A DNA stretch of 64,000 nucleotides from Montifringilla adamsi (GCA_017590115.1 JAGGNK010013558.1:17006574-17070573), one strand, 5' to 3'; shown: positions 22,041-36,000, numbered from the stretch's first letter. Numbers and translations are program-made. Notes: a model not told the origin generated them from the letters alone.

Positions 22041-22412
22041 CGCACACCTGAACGAGGGACACTTCACACACCTGAACATAGGTGAGGTCACACACCTGAA
22101 CAGAGGGACACACCACACACCTGAACGAGGGACACTGCACACCTGTACACAGGGACACCTCACACAACCTGCATAGCCCCGGGTGAGGTGCCACTGCCCC
22201 GGGACACGTCACACGCCGGTTCAATGGGTCAGGTCACACACCTGAACGACGGGTGATGTCACTCACCTGTACAACAGGCCATGTCACACACCTGTACAAC
22301 CATGGGCGAGGTGCCACTGTCCGAGGACACGTCACACACCGGTACAAGGGGCCACTGTCCAAGGACATGTCACACACCGGTACAAGGGGTCATGTCACAC
22401 ACCCGCACAGCC
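22041..22412. repeat. Minisatellite of about 24-25 bp with phased E-boxes
   Basis: Units resemble CACACACCTGAACGAGGGA. CACCTG occurs at 22045, 22069, 22093, 22118, 22140, 22239, 22264 and 22289, so the spacing is 22-25 bp or a multiple of it (99 bp). Degenerate copies with CACCGG or CACCCG continue to about 22403. It begins at the upstream edge of the LYSMD4 CpG island. Confidence 0.92.
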
Positions 22413-23347
22413 CCGTGTTACACTAACATCTCAGTTATTACATCATCAGCATGTAATAACAGATGTAATATGTGTCCCTATTACAGTGTGTCCCTATTAC
22501 AATATGCCACATTACAATATGTCAATTTGACACTGTTGGTATTTCTGTGGGTGCCTGCAGAGCTGACCAGCCGTGCTCCACACTCTGTGTTTGCCTTGGC
22601 CCACCCTGACTCATGGCTGATGTTTAAAAAGCAAGCTCAGGACACGCTGCTAGCAAGTCCTCAAAGCTTTTCTGGGGTGCAGGGACAGGAGGAATGATGC
22701 CCTCCTTGCCAGCTGCCAGAATTCAGCGGGGTGAAGATCTCCTGCAGGGGCAGCCTGGGTTTGGCTCAGCCCCGGGCCTGGCTGCTCCGTGCCCTACAGG
22801 TGATGGACCAACCTGCTTTTAAATGAAATTAAAGCTGAGTGCAGTCGTTGGCCATCCCTTTGCCTTCCCTGTGCAACCCCAAGTGCCAAGAGGGATGGCT
22901 TTTCCTCTCCAGCTCTGTCTACCCCTGGACGAGCTACAACATCAGCTGGTAAATGTGACACAGTGAGAGGAAAGAAGGCTCCTCAAGCATCAAGAATTTC
23001 TTTAAGCAACAGCTGTTCTTCACAGCCCTTACCTGCCCACACACCTTGGTGGGACTGAGGGATTTTGGCAGGGATGGAAGGGTGCTGGGAGAGTGGCCAG
23101 GCAGGACTGTGGCTGAGCCAGCTCCCCATCTCCCAGCAGGATTTCCTTCCCTCCATCCCTGGGCCAGATCATCCCAGGAGCAGATGACTTTGGGCTCAGG
23201 CAGCTTTGTGGCCCGTCAGATGATGGATTTAGTGTGCTGGTGAGGGCTTTACAAGCATGGGAAGCAGATGAAAGGTGCCAAAATGCCTTTCCTGAGCCAC
23301 TTGGAGCCTCTCTGTGACTACTGAGGTTCAAAAGCTACAAGCAATAA

Positions 23348-24099
23348 TCACGTTTTGTCAAACAGATCCAGGTTACTCAGGCTACCCTGTCGAACCTGGA
23401 AAATAAACTGCTGAGGAAATGCTGGAAATGTGGGGGAATCAACCAGGCTTTGCTGACAGGGCTCAGTCTGGGCTGGATTACTGTCCTCGATAGTGTTTAA
23501 CAAGAAATAACTGTTTTGTGGGAGTGCTGATGTTGGATCTGGGTCAATTGCATGGGTGATGTCATCATTCCAAATAATTGGAATATTTTTATAGTTAGCA
23601 GACAGATTGTGAGAGCTGCACAGCCCCAAACAAGCAGAGTCTGTCTGAGAGCTCAATGGTTCAGTCATTATCTGCACTCAACCACCACAAGGGTCATTAG
23701 TGCCCTGAATTTCAGGAAGAATCCTCCTGCCCTGGCTAAGATCAGTGCAGAGGGTGACAGCTGAGTCTGCTCATTTGCACTCAATCCACAGAGCAGAGTG
23801 TCCATGGTGCTGGGCACCAGCTGGAATTCACATCCATGCCAGCTGCTTCCCAGACTTAATCCCTGTAATAAAGAATCAAAACTTTCATGAAGGTCTTGGC
23901 TGGGAATCTCCAAATAATCTAGAACAGGGCTCCTCTCCTGTGTCCCTGTGATTCCTGGGAGCTCTTGCTCAGACCCAGAACTGCAGTTTTCCTCATCACT
24001 TGGGACTTGTCCCTCTTTCCTCAGGCTCACTTCAGAAGTGTGAGAAGTGTCAGACACACATTTTCCTGTGTTGTTCTGTGCTTCTCTTTCAGCTGCATT
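23348..24099 (-). other. Two adjacent protein-like open frames, possible decayed coding sequence
   Basis: On the - strand an open frame of about 144 codons (24099-23668) reads, for example, SDEENCSSGSEQELPGI and SPVLDYLEIPSQDLHESFDS. It is followed in another frame by about 110 codons (23677-23348) with NIPIIWNDDITHAIDPDP and PQNSYFLLNTIEDSNP. Extending the second frame upstream gives LSQGRRILPEIQGTNDPCGG, then a TGA, so joining the two would need a frameshift and would still leave a stop. The composition is acidic and serine-rich, like a cytoplasmic or regulatory tail. I do not recognise a family. It may be a pseudogene, part of an unknown gene with an intron, or chance. Confidence 0.25.
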
Positions 24100-27000
24100 C
24101 TAAGCTGTGCAATAAAACCTCTCACTCAGTCACAGGCTGCTCTCCACCCTTGGGAAAAGGGTAACTTCAGGAAAAACTTTTTGAGCATCTCCTCAGAATC
24201 AACTAATCACTCCTGTTTAATTCAGCAGATATCTGGGAAAGGTTCCTACACAGCACTGTGAGGCAATAGGAATCTGCTGGAATTATACACACAAAAAGAG
24301 AAAGAGATGGATATTCCTCTTTACCTTCATTTCATTGTTCCCCAGTGGGAGACTGGGAAGGCAGCTGGAGCAAACCCCACCCATACTCTGGACATGGCAT
24401 TATAGAAATTATGATGTCTCTCTTACAAATAATGAATAAAAGCTGGGCTCTGCTCTGGCTTTGGACTAATGCAGCACAACCAATTTTAGTGGAGTTATCC
24501 TTGTGTTAAGTCAGAAGCACGAGCCAAACACAACAAAATAAACCTCTCCCTGGTACCTGGAGTGACTCAGCTTCTGTGGGTACTGCATGTACATTTGACT
24601 GAATTATACACACAGCCATAATTTTAAGAAGTTGATACAGTAGGCACCCAACACAGGGGAGAAAACCTCAACTAAATTAAATTAATTATAGGTAAATACT
24701 TAATGGAGTCAATTGAGCTGTGGAGGTTACTCAGAGTGCATGTTTGGTAGCATCAGGTTACACCTTGTCTCTCTTAAGGCATTCTCCCATTGGAGCTCGT
24801 GTAGCTCAGCAGGTCCCAGGCTTTGCCATGGAGCACAAGCCCTGTAACTGACTGCCCTGGAAGGGTCTCGGGCTGCAGGAAGGAGCTGATGGTTCAGGTG
24901 ACATCTGGAAAGGAGCACAGAGCCCGTGTGACACCTTCCCTGCAGGGACATCCTGCTCAGGGCCAGCCTGGGTACACCTTCCCCCTCCCAGCACAGTGTG
25001 AGCCCGGCCCCCCACGGGTGACAGCCACTGTGTCCCTCCTTGGGAAGAGGGATTTGTCACCTGGAGTCAGGGTGTGAGGAGCTGGGTACCCTGCACCTCT
25101 GGCTTCTCCCAGGGCAGAAGCAGCTCCTGCCTCCACCCTCTCACACTTCCTCTCGTCTGGAGCAGAGCAGGTGCGACGATAAAGGCCCAGCTTCATCATT
25201 CATCTCAGACATCAAATTACTCCCACCTACGGGGACTACATTTGCATCTCCCTCACGTATGCAGTGACTCAAGAGTGGCACTTTTATCTGGGGAAGCAGA
25301 ATGCAGATCTGAATGGCACTGCTGTCTCCTGGAGGAGATAAGGTGTCTCTGCTCAGAGCCCTCGTTCTGGGCTTGCCTTCTATCACACAGCTCCATTTGG
25401 CAGGGGCTGCCTGGTGTGTGTGATAGCAGGCACTGAATTACTTCAGTGAAAAGAAAAACAGACTTATTCTTTCTATAAAAACAAATGACTAATTAAAAGT
25501 GGTTTTAATTTTGTAATTCATATTTTCTTGGGATTGTCCCAGACTCTGGAGTCCATGCTCCACACCCTGTCCTTCTGGAGAAATTTGGCGAGGGAAAGCA
25601 CCGTGAGATTTGCTCCCTTTCCTCTCCCTTACTCCTAAAATCCCCCCTTCCCCCTTCCTGCAACTGGTAAATTGTGAAGAACAGGAATGTTCCTGGGAAG
25701 AAACCCAGGCAGAATTGCATTCAGAACAAGTCAAAGATTTCTTGCATAGCTGAAGCATGTGTTTGCAATCCCCAATTGCCGGAGCACGTAAGCCCTGCCA
25801 GCGAGTGCTGTTCCCTTCAGATGTTCTCAGAGAGCTCCAGGCAGGGTCCAGGGCAGCCTGTGGACAATCTGAGCTGAGGAATTGCTCCATGGCCCATCTG
25901 TTCATGGTGCCATGCCAGAAAGGTTCTTGGTGAAAGGATGGCAAAGATCCAGCCCTACCGCTCCAAGGAGCTGGGCTAGGGATGGTCAGGAACACTGCTC
26001 TGGGACCTCCCCCAGCCACAAACTGGTTCCATGAGAGAGCTTGGCTGCTACTACCAACCTGTCAGCCCAGGCTTCAGGCAGCTTTTGGGATTGATGCTCT
26101 CCAGAATAGTCAGCATGTGCTACTCCAACAAAGGACAAAACCACAAGATCCCAAATTGTAACTGCTGGGAAGCAGCAGAGAGCCAGCAACTACAGCCTGC
26201 TCTCCCTTCAGCTTGAGAGGTGCCACTGATTCAGAGAGAAAATTACCTTTCCAAGGGGTGCTATTCAAAACTGGAACCTGACAGGGCCAGGAAGGATGGG
26301 AGTTGGGGGCTGGGACACTAGTTGGGAAAAGAACCTTCAACCTCTTTGTGAGGAAGCTTTTGTCCTTGGCACTACGTGGAGCACAGGATATTACAGGAGC
26401 ACAGACCCTTGCTTGAGCTGGTGCTGATTCTGGGGAGAGGTAGGTTGATGAAAGCATCACTTGTCTTTCCAATGACCTTATCATGTGAGCTGAGCCTGCC
26501 AAGAGCTGTCTCTCACTCTGTGCTCCTCGTGGCCTGAGCCAAGACTCCTGGATGCTCTGTGCCGTATCCGATATCGCTCGGCATCACTGGCAGGCTCCCA
26601 GGGCTCACACACATCCTGGGAGGGACCAGGACACTTCTGTGCTTTGCTGCCTCCAGATCATCTCACTTCCAAACAGGCCCAATCTGATTTTGAGATTTTT
26701 GAGTATAAGGAACACCCTGATCTTGAGGGAGGAACAGAAGGAACAGAAGAGTCTTCCAAAGCAAGATCCTTGACCTCCAGAGCTGCGTGGCTGTGCTGGC
26801 TCCTCATCATGCTTCCCAATAGTGTTCCCAGGTCTTTACTGGTGTGTGGCAACAATAATGAGCAAGCAACACGTGGGGGCAGCAGAAGGCTTTGCTTCCT
26901 TGTCTGGGAGTCTGTGGTTGGAGCATTCTTGCAAGGGTCCTGAAGAACAGAGGTGCTCTTTTGAGGGTTTGAGGGTCACTGTGGTGGGCATGAGCTGCAG

Positions 27001-30000
27001 CTGCTCAGACTCTGGGAGAAGGATGTTGCTGGACAGAGGGGCTTTGTGGCCTCCTGGGAAGGATGTCAGCACTGGGATCCTGGGATTTTGTCACTGCATC
27101 TGGTCCTGCCCCAGGTCCTGCAGGCCCAGCCCAAGCACTGCCATGCTCATGTTCAAAGCATGTTCAGCCAGAAGACAGTCACAAAAAAAATGGAAAACTG
27201 GCAGGAGTGAAAATCCCAGAGGCAGATCCCACTGCAGCCCACAGGACAAGCCTTGCTGAGCTTGTTGCACCACGGGCAGGATGGGGCCCAGCATGTTCCT
27301 TGCAGTGAGGTGAAGTGAAAAAAAGAAGCTCTTACCTCATTACTGTGAGGAAAGATGAAGGTTTCAGCTGCTACCATTTATTCTCCTAGAGACTTGGAAT
27401 TTTCAGGCAACGGAAAGAAACCTTGGCTGTGGAGGTCTTGAAAGCCAAGTTTGCAGAGCAGGACTATTTCAGACAGGGAAGTGGCTACAATTTACACAGT
27501 ATGGCTCTAAGATTTTCTGGCAGGGCTATCTCCAGAATAGGTGTAATTTTTCCTGCTCTGAGTGAGCAGAAATTCAGGAATTGCCTGTCCACTTGATATT
27601 TGCCTGATTGCTCACATCAGTCTCCCCATCATCAGTAATGTGGAGTCTAAGTGGTATTGGCACAAGCTGATGGAAATGGCAAGAAATAAAAAATGCAACA
27701 AAAGCCAACCTTGTCACCAGAAATGATGATGGATTAATTAAAATAAGGGGTGGGAAACAAAACACCCCTGTGCTCCATGAGTAATTTAAAAAGAGTAAAA
27801 TCAGATACATTCCCAGATAGGAAAAGCATTTTCTGTAACTAAGGCTGCTACTTTAATTGGAAAATGCTGTTAACACAACTCTGACCGAGGCGAGGGCAAG
27901 AGCACAGCAGGCCTGGTGGAGATCTGCAAGTAAACAGCTGAATTGCTTCTCTCAGCCTCAATCTGCAAATTTCTGAAGCCAAAAGAACAGCTTTAAATGT
28001 AAAACTTCTGTTGGAGCTCATGCTTCAATTGGGCTGTGTGCCAGGACATGCAAAGACTTAGGGCATTAAAAGTCTCATGGAGATGAAAAGACAGTGGGGA
28101 GTCATTTGAGTTGGCTTGTAATGCACTAAGCTATAGCAGGATCTGCCTTCATTCCCTTTAAACCAACTTGTGGGGAGGCAAATGGAGAAAACTGATATTT
28201 TATCACTTGTAACTGTTACAGCAAAAGCTAAGGCTAAGCACGACCCTGATGGAATTCCTGTGTCCTGCACACAGCAGAGGGGTCCCAGCCCCAGGCTGGC
28301 ACAGCCTTTCCAGTACCTGGGAAGTGAAGTAGCCCCTGAAAATGCCTCAAACCATGAAGGGACCATCTCTAGGGATGTGTGAGCTGCCCTGTTGGCTGCT
28401 GTTTTCACTTCAAACCATCGTCTCAGGCAGCCTTTAACCACAGAGTAACAGAACAGGTTTGCACCTACCCTGCTCCTTCCAAGGAGCTCAAAGTGTTTTA
28501 AAAATCCCCAGCCAAGCAGTGCTATTGTGGTTCCTATTGCACAGTGGTTCCCTGAGTTACAGGGCAATGCACTGCTTCACCAAGGCTGCACAACCTGTTG
28601 GCATGCCCGGTCAGCCCAGATCCTGGGAAGCTGGGATGAGCATCCAAGAAATGAAGGATGTGTCTGGCTGTCAATAAACACTGAAAAAAAGCTGTGAACA
28701 GCAGCAAAGTGACACAAACACAGTGTGGTCACCAGGTACCACCAAAGCACAGCTGGCCAAATCCAGCTGTTGTAAGGAAAAGGAAGAAGAGCAGGGCCAT
28801 GTCTTTCACTGGATAATGCTGCAGCTCCCTGCATGGGCTGGCTTCAGGTGGGCAGGCTGGGCATCACTACCAGGGCTCTGGGAAACACTTTGCTGGGACT
28901 CTTCACTGCCAGAAGTTGCTTTACAATGTTCCCAGCTGTTCCCCTAAGTATCAGCTTGGACAAAATTAAAGGCATACTAATTCCCTCGGGTTTCAAGGAT
29001 CCTGGGAAGTCACTAATCAGGTTCCTGCTGAGCCAAAGGCAAGGAAGAACGTTGTTAGCAACAAACACAGAAAATCTTCTCTAATTGGAGCCAGGGAATG
29101 GGAACGTGCTTCTGGGGAAACCTTTGTGTCTCTCAGGAGCACGTTCACCACAAGGAGAGGAGCCCCAGTGGGCAGTGGGGGCTTTTATCATAGTGCCAGG
29201 GACCTCCTCAGCTGAGAGGAAGAAAAAAAAACACACACCAAAAGCTTCATTAGCCTTAAAGCCTCACCCTCAGTCTTTGTCCTGGTCTGACGGGAGAGAA
29301 AAGTGTTTCCATTTGTTTTGAGGTTGGTGTTAGGAAACTCTCTTAAAAACCAAGGGCCAAATGCTGCTCTTTCTTCAGGAAACAGTCCCAGGGAATGTTC
29401 AAAGACACCAACCACACAGGGAAGACTTTGTAGGTCCAAGGCCTGGGTGCCAGAAGGGAGTTTCACCACGGTGTCCTCCATGAGAAGCTGGCTCCAGGGT
29501 CACACCCACAAGGACACCCTCAATGTGGGATGTGGGTGCATGGGAGCAATATTGGCCTTTAAATCTGCCAGGATCCTGGGAAAGCCATCCCAGGACCCTG
29601 TGCTTGAGTGCTAATATCAGAGCCTGTATATGAGACAAAAAAAAGGGGAAGAGGAACCATTAGCAGAATTAAAGGGACACATGAGCAGATGAAAGGTACA
29701 AAATGGCATCTTTTGTGTTCCAAGCAGCAGAGGGAATACCACAGAGAATCAGTGGGAAGTGGATCAAGTAACCCTACATTGCCCCATTCCTTAAAATGCA
29801 AAACACACAAATGCTGAGCTCTTGCTCAAAGCAAAGCACAATCCTCTCCTCTCATTGTTACCTGTAACCCAGAGCCTGTGGAAGCAGCTACAGTGAATTA
29901 ACTTGAGAGAAAGGAGCTGGATTGAATTTGCTAAGGGAGACAAAACCCCTACAGGCATGTTGTTAAGAAAGAATGAGCAGTAATTCTGTTTATTCTGATT

Positions 30001-33000
30001 AGTTTTGTTTGATTGTGCTTGATTGTGCTTGCCCTAGGAAACGTGAGAGCTGCTGGGGATCATATCAGCAAAGAAAATCAGAGAGCAACAAGTTGATGGT
30101 TTAGAGTTCATGCAAACATCGTGCCAGTCACTGAACCAGAAGAAAAGAGTTAGCTCAGAGGCAGCCACTTATCTACTGATAAGACCCTTTTGGGGAAGAA
30201 TCTCAGAATGATGTAGAAGAGAGATGGGCAGCTAAGCCAATCAGTCAGCAGAGAATATGGCATTGTTTGGGTTTTTCTTTGCTTTCCTCCCCCTTCTTCC
30301 CCATTTATTATCAGAACAAAGAGCATTTTTGCCTGTAAAAATCTTTGTGCCTAAAGAGGTAACACCGGGGTGCGCTCCTGCACCAGAGCTGAACTTCTGG
30401 GTAGCTTTGATTCAACTCTGTGGAGAAAATCACAGTAAAACTCTTAGCTATGGATCTCTACATGATCATTATCTCAGCTTTTAACACCTACATTTGCAAC
30501 TCCTTCTTTGTGGAGATAAAATACATCACCATGGTTTCAACTTACCAGAAAGTCTCTCCCAGCAGCTGCTCTCTGTGGAAGTGTCAGAGGAAGGAGATCA
30601 GGTCCCAGGTGGCCAGAGAACACAAGCTGTGGCTGGCCAGGAGCAGAAGCTGTCGAACACGAGGCATCTGGAGAGGTGAGGAAATTCAGGACAACTTCTT
30701 GGTCCAGCAGATAAAGCTTCCTGCTTTTTTTTTACAGATGTGATGTGCTAACAGATGTTCCCTGAAAGGGGCAGCAGAGACCAATCCCACGCGATGAACA
30801 GAGAGAGCCGTCCTGATCGGGGAGAAATAAAAATGAAGAGCAAGAATTATTTGCAACGTTTCTTTTCCTTGGCATGCAGAGGCTCCACCATGTGTCCACT
30901 CAAATAAAAACAGCTTGGACCCACACAGGCCAAACTGGGGCTGCCTGGTAGAATCTTGATGGACTCTGTGATCACTTCCTTCAGCTGCTTTTGAGAGGAG
31001 GGCACCAACCCTGCCCAGATGTGGGTGCTGGGTGTGCAAACATTGTGGAGCTCTAGATAATGCACTGATTAACATCTATGTCACTACAGCAGCACAGCAG
31101 CCTTTGGGCTGGCAGGGGGATCAGTGTAATTTGGGAAAGGTTCACTAACAGGCTCATGAGTACCTGCACCACAGCTCATCACTCACACAATTTGGCTCCC
31201 ACCTAACCCTGAAAGAGGGAGATGAGGAAAAGGCTGATTAAACTATCAAGGTTCCCAACAGTCCATGCTGGTGTGAAGGTGTGAAGTAGGGAAGCCCGCC
31301 TTGGACCACCTTCACAATGTCTCCAGGCTCTCTTGAACCACTCAGAGTTAATTCTAGAGCTGAACCAAGTTGCTGCCTGGAGAAGAAGGCACAGTTATTT
31401 ACCTGCAGCAAATCCCATATGTGTTACTTCATCTAAGTCTCTTACCCCATCCTGTCCTGTTGCTTTATTGCCTTATGCTCCCCTGTAGCACTGTCCACAA
31501 TTCCCAGTGGAGAGGATGTCCAAGAGCTCCAATCACAGGACAATACCACAGGCACAAACCATGCACCAGTCTCTTCATCAAGGCTTTGAAAGAGGTCTAA
31601 GATTTGAAAGCAAGGAGGGGCCAGTGTGAGGTGAGAAGGCAGCAGAGGAGCCAAGGCAGCAAGAGCTTTATCAGGAAACCAAGAACCCTCTCTGCTCCTG
31701 CTCTCAGGATAGAACAGCACACCAGCAAATCTGGCTGCAGACTGAAATCTTGGCTTTCCCTGAAGCCAATGGCAAACATCCCACTGGCTTCAATGGGAGC
31801 AGCACTCCATGCCAGATCTCGTGCTTCCCATTCCTCTGCTGTAGCCATGAGAGCAAGCTTCCCTTCCAAGGCTGTGTCTGCAGCTAGAGCCTCTAGGAGC
31901 AGGAGAATGGCTCTCCTTGCAGCCTGAGAAGTATCAATGGGAAATGAAAGACTTATTTTTAACAGAAATGGTGACTGTCCTAGTGAACAACGTGCTTAGA
32001 GTTATGGGACACTCTGGAGCCATCTCTTTCTCTCTCAAAAATTCCTCTTAGGCTTTAGGTGCCCACAGGGTGCCCAGCAGCTCAAGCACAGCTTTTGGCT
32101 GTGATGAAATCATGAGTGGGGGAAGTGGTTTGAGCTGGGTTATGCAACTATCAACACTCATCTCTCCCAGTCTTAACATCCCTCATTCCACTCCTGCTCA
32201 CACAGCAGCACCTCGACACAGTGGAACTTACAGCAACACAGCAAACAGGCAGGAGAAGACTAAGTTTGGCCACTTCTGTTTTTACACAACAGAGCTGATG
32301 AAAGAAGGGATGCTGAAGAGCTGTGCACTGACCACACAGGGCTCTACGTTTGCTCTGGCACAAGCATCCCTCTGCTGAGATGAGCATCTTGAGACCCCGA
32401 GCTGTTTGTGAGGTGGCAAGGTCACATCTCTCATTTCCTGAAAATCTTTGCTTTCCTTGGCAGAAATGAAGGACTTTGTTAGGGAAATCTTGGTGGGCGT
32501 TTTGTGATCAGTCAAGCACAGCAGATGACTCGAGGGTGTATACAGGACCTCCCGTCTTCTCGATGTAGGAAAATGATTCTGCTTGCTCCAGAAATTCAGG
32601 AGTCACCAGCATGGTGCTGACCACCTGTATTATTCCTTAGGTCACAAGGCATGTCTACTGGACAGATTGATGTCTGTACAGCTGACTGTTTGCATATCAA
32701 TTCTAGAGGCAAAGGAAATTCTTCAAATCCCAGAGCACAAATGTGCACTGCTACAGAAAAGCAGGTGGAGATGTGCCAAGTTACAGCTCCTTAGCTGCTG
32801 CCCCTGTAAGGAATGCCCTGCAAGGAAAACTGGAAAATATTTCATGAAAGAGCAAAGATAACAAAAGACAATCTGGCAAAGGGTAGAATTTAATATTAAT
32901 GGCTTTCCTTTAGTCACTGTATTTCCTGTTCCTAAGTTAACCCTCTAAAATCAGCCATGGTCAGAGAAGGGCTATAAACTTTTGCATATCTGAAAGATCT

Positions 33001-36000
33001 CAGAGCACTTTGCAAATGTCAGGGACTGTGGATGGATGGCTTTTCCCTGAGGAGACTGTCCATGCAGCCAATGGGCAGATGCTTCTTTGGCTGCTGAGGC
33101 CAAACACTGAGAAATTTGGCTACTCTGTAAGAACATCTTCCTTCTTTACCTCCCAGGTTCCTGTCATCACAGGAACCCAAAAGTGAGAGGAGCTGGGCTT
33201 CCCTTGAGCTCAGTGTAAAAAATTCCTTCCTGGTGGACAGATGGGTAACAGACACACAGCAGGGATGTTCTGGTGTCATTTCAGCCCAGCAGCCACTTCA
33301 GGATCTTGTCCCTGCAGACCTCAGGGTTCCATGGAGACAGCTCATGGCTGTACCTGGCTCAGCTGCTGCTGTATCTGAACATCACCATTAAAGCACACTG
33401 GAAGTCACCTTGAAAGGGAGCTGGACCAGCCCCACCTCCCCACCTTCCCTGCCAACTGGTGCTTGCCTGCAGGAGCCCAAAATTAACCCAACAGATAAGA
33501 GATGGACAATGTGGCTCCTCAGAGTCCCAGGGTCCTTTGCTCAGAGGAGATCCTTCTATGCCCACCCACATCTTCCTCTAACCTGGCAAAGTACCTGAAT
33601 TACTGAGCTGACTTGCCAAGAGAGATTTAAGCTGGAAACCTCTCTAGAAAGATGTCTCTCATTAGGAGCAGGGAGCTGGCTGGGGCACAGAGCTGGGAGA
33701 GGATTGTTACTCATTCCTGCCTCACACTGGGCCCTTCAGACACTCTCCTCTCCTGCAAGATGTACTGTTCTGTGACTGCTGGCAGAAATTAATGAGCAGA
33801 GCTGGTTGAAAAACTTTCCATCAAAACAGTGCTTCTGCTTTGCCAGAAGATAGTTGAAAAATTAAGTGGAAAAATTAGAGAAGAGAGCCTGGGTTTTGGC
33901 TGACATTGTTGGTCCAAAAATCCCAAACTTGGGATTTTTTAGCCAAAAATGGAAGCATTTGGGGAAGGCAGGGGAGGAAAGGGAGGTGCCTGGCAAGATT
34001 TAGTGATACCCTGAAAAACATCTACAAAAATTTTCACAAATATGAGGGTGGTTTTGTCAATTTTATCTTTTTTTTTTTTTTTCCATAGTGAAGGATACTT
34101 CTGCTTTTAAAACCATCCTATGGGGAGGCTGAAAACAAATAAATAAGCTTTTTCTTTCTTACCCATATGGCTACAGATCCCCCATAGCTTGTGGCATAAG
34201 CACAAGCAGCAGCTCCTCTGGAGAGCCACAGCAGAAGGACCAGATCTTTGCTAGGAGCTGCCCAAGAGCTGATCACCCCCAAAGTGTAACTCTCAGGAAG
34301 GGACACACACAGAGCTGGTGCTGCTGTGAGTTTGCACAGCTGATGGGAAGCCTCGATAACCTCTCAGCTGCCTTGCACACAAATAAACTGAGCCATGGGG
34401 ACAGCCAGGGAACAGGGCTCGTGATGGAAGGCACTGTGCACACAGCTGCCGCAAAACCACCCGTGCTGAACACTCAGGCAGCCACACCACAGGCAGAGAG
34501 TTGTTGTTGCAGGGAGAATGGCACATGAATACCCACAGAAAGCTCTTTTTCATCTTGCTTACACAATAATGTGTTTTTTCCTTTTTCCCCTTTAAAATTG
34601 TTTCTTCAGCAAAGTATGGTTAGGGAAAAAAATAATAAAAGAAGAAAGAAAGAGATGGAATCTTCCTTACCCTCTGAGAAATGTGGCTGACAGCATTTCT
34701 TGGGCTCAGTGTCACTGTCCTCTCCTCAAGGCATTGATGGCCAGTGATGTGATGGGGGAAGAAGCCACAAGTGAGAGCAGCTCCAGGGTGATGACGCCTG
34801 AGGAGAACAGAATTCCAGAATTCCAGCAGGGCCCTTCTTCCTGAACACAAACCTGGGCAGGGAACAGAGCTGACAGTGCTGAAGCCAGCACAGCACAGGA
34901 GGCACCAGCTCTGTGAGAAAACCAAATGTTGTTATTGAGCACTGGGGAGCAGGGCAGGTTCAATTTAAAGTGATTTTCTAAGGAGTGAGACCATGATTCT
35001 GGACAGGATTTCTATTTTAAACAACACCTAATCTTTAAATTCAGTCTAGATGTGGATTTCATACCTTTTCCTGAATGAAAGCAGCACTGCAGGAAGCAGG
35101 CTCAGGAGTTCAGATGTGTCCTGGCAGGTCCCCTTGCTGACAGCCTGAGCTTGACTCTCATCCCACCACAGCCTGGGGTTACAGTCCCAGCCACTTCCAG
35201 CACAAGCAGCTCTGGCTCAGAGCCCCCAGAGTGATAAAAGACTTCTTGTGTGATCATCTCAGGAGGGAAGTTTGGTGCCAAACAAAGCTGCAGTCTGGTT
35301 GGGTCCTTTTGTCATCAGAGACAAAATCAAGGGGAAAAGTGCAGAGCTGGGGAAAGAAACGGAAACTGAAAAACTTTCAAATAATGTCTTTTCTAAGAAA
35401 ATGAATGAAGTCCAACCCAAGAATGGCTTGTCTGGTTTTGCTGGACAGGCTGCACCGATCTTGGTGCAACACAAAAGACTTTGTTAGAGGATTCCCCATT
35501 TCCACCAGTCCTTCAGCAGTCCAAGTACTTTCATTCCCCGTCTCCAGAAAGGCTCCAGTGATGCTGGAGTGTGCAGTGACCTTCCAGAAAGCTGTCAGAG
35601 ATCCTTCAGCAGTTGGTGGTTTGGGGGGTGGTGGAGGCAGCCCTGCAGATGGTGAGCTGCCAGTGCTCTCCTGGTGAAAAATGAGTGTTTTCCTCCATTC
35701 CAGGCCACATGAAGAGCAGCATCCCATCCCATTCTTCCTGACACCATCAGAAGTGTGAGTGCACAGAATGGGAGCACATCCGGCATGGATCTTCTCTGCC
35801 TGGAACTCCACAGCACACTGGTATTTGCACTGACACTCCCCAGCAAGAAGAAAACATCCCTTTCCCCATGGAAATGCTCCACGTGGTGTTGGGGAAAGCA
35901 CAAAGGAAGATTTGGTTTTCACTCTACCAGAGAGCAGTCCTCAGCAGTGGCACTTGGTGAGCTGATGTGGGGATAAAGTGTTCCACATTTTGGAAGGCAA

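Noticed and set aside
21218..22176. Overlapping + strand open frames of about 280 codons through the CpG island
   Set aside because: They are made of a C-rich degenerate repeat and a minisatellite, are open in two frames at once, and resemble no protein. The - strand promoter of LYSMD4 explains the region better.
25489..26019. 176-codon open frame on the - strand
   Set aside because: No domain, low agreement with protein composition, overlapping frames on the other strand. Frames this long are expected by chance in 64 kb of six-frame sequence.
28058..28567. 169-codon open frame on the - strand
   Set aside because: Cys/Leu-rich chance composition with no recognisable motif or splice sites.
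30847..31065. 72-codon - strand frame (HYLELHNVCTPSTHIWAGLV and following)
   Set aside because: Reads plausibly but is short, overlaps another frame of similar quality on the same strand, and shows no domain or good splice sites.
26280..31540. Hints of a cytokine receptor on the - strand: DWSSWTS near 31510-31531 and KRLKVLFPTSVPAP near 26300-26350, upstream of the tail-like frames at 23.3-24.1 kb
   Set aside because: The order would suit a type I receptor, but there is no fibronectin domain with paired cysteines around the WS motif, no membrane segment in phase with the box1-like stretch, and no consistent splice phases. Two short motifs over 5 kb are within chance.
31597..31927. Open frames on both strands over a segment containing GGCTTCAATGGGAGCAGCAC
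   Set aside because: The motif is typical of an old dispersed repeat rather than coding sequence; both strands are open by chance and the match is too short to annotate firmly.
35377..35922. 181-codon open frame on the - strand
   Set aside because: No domain, and competing open frames on the same bases. Not supported as a gene.
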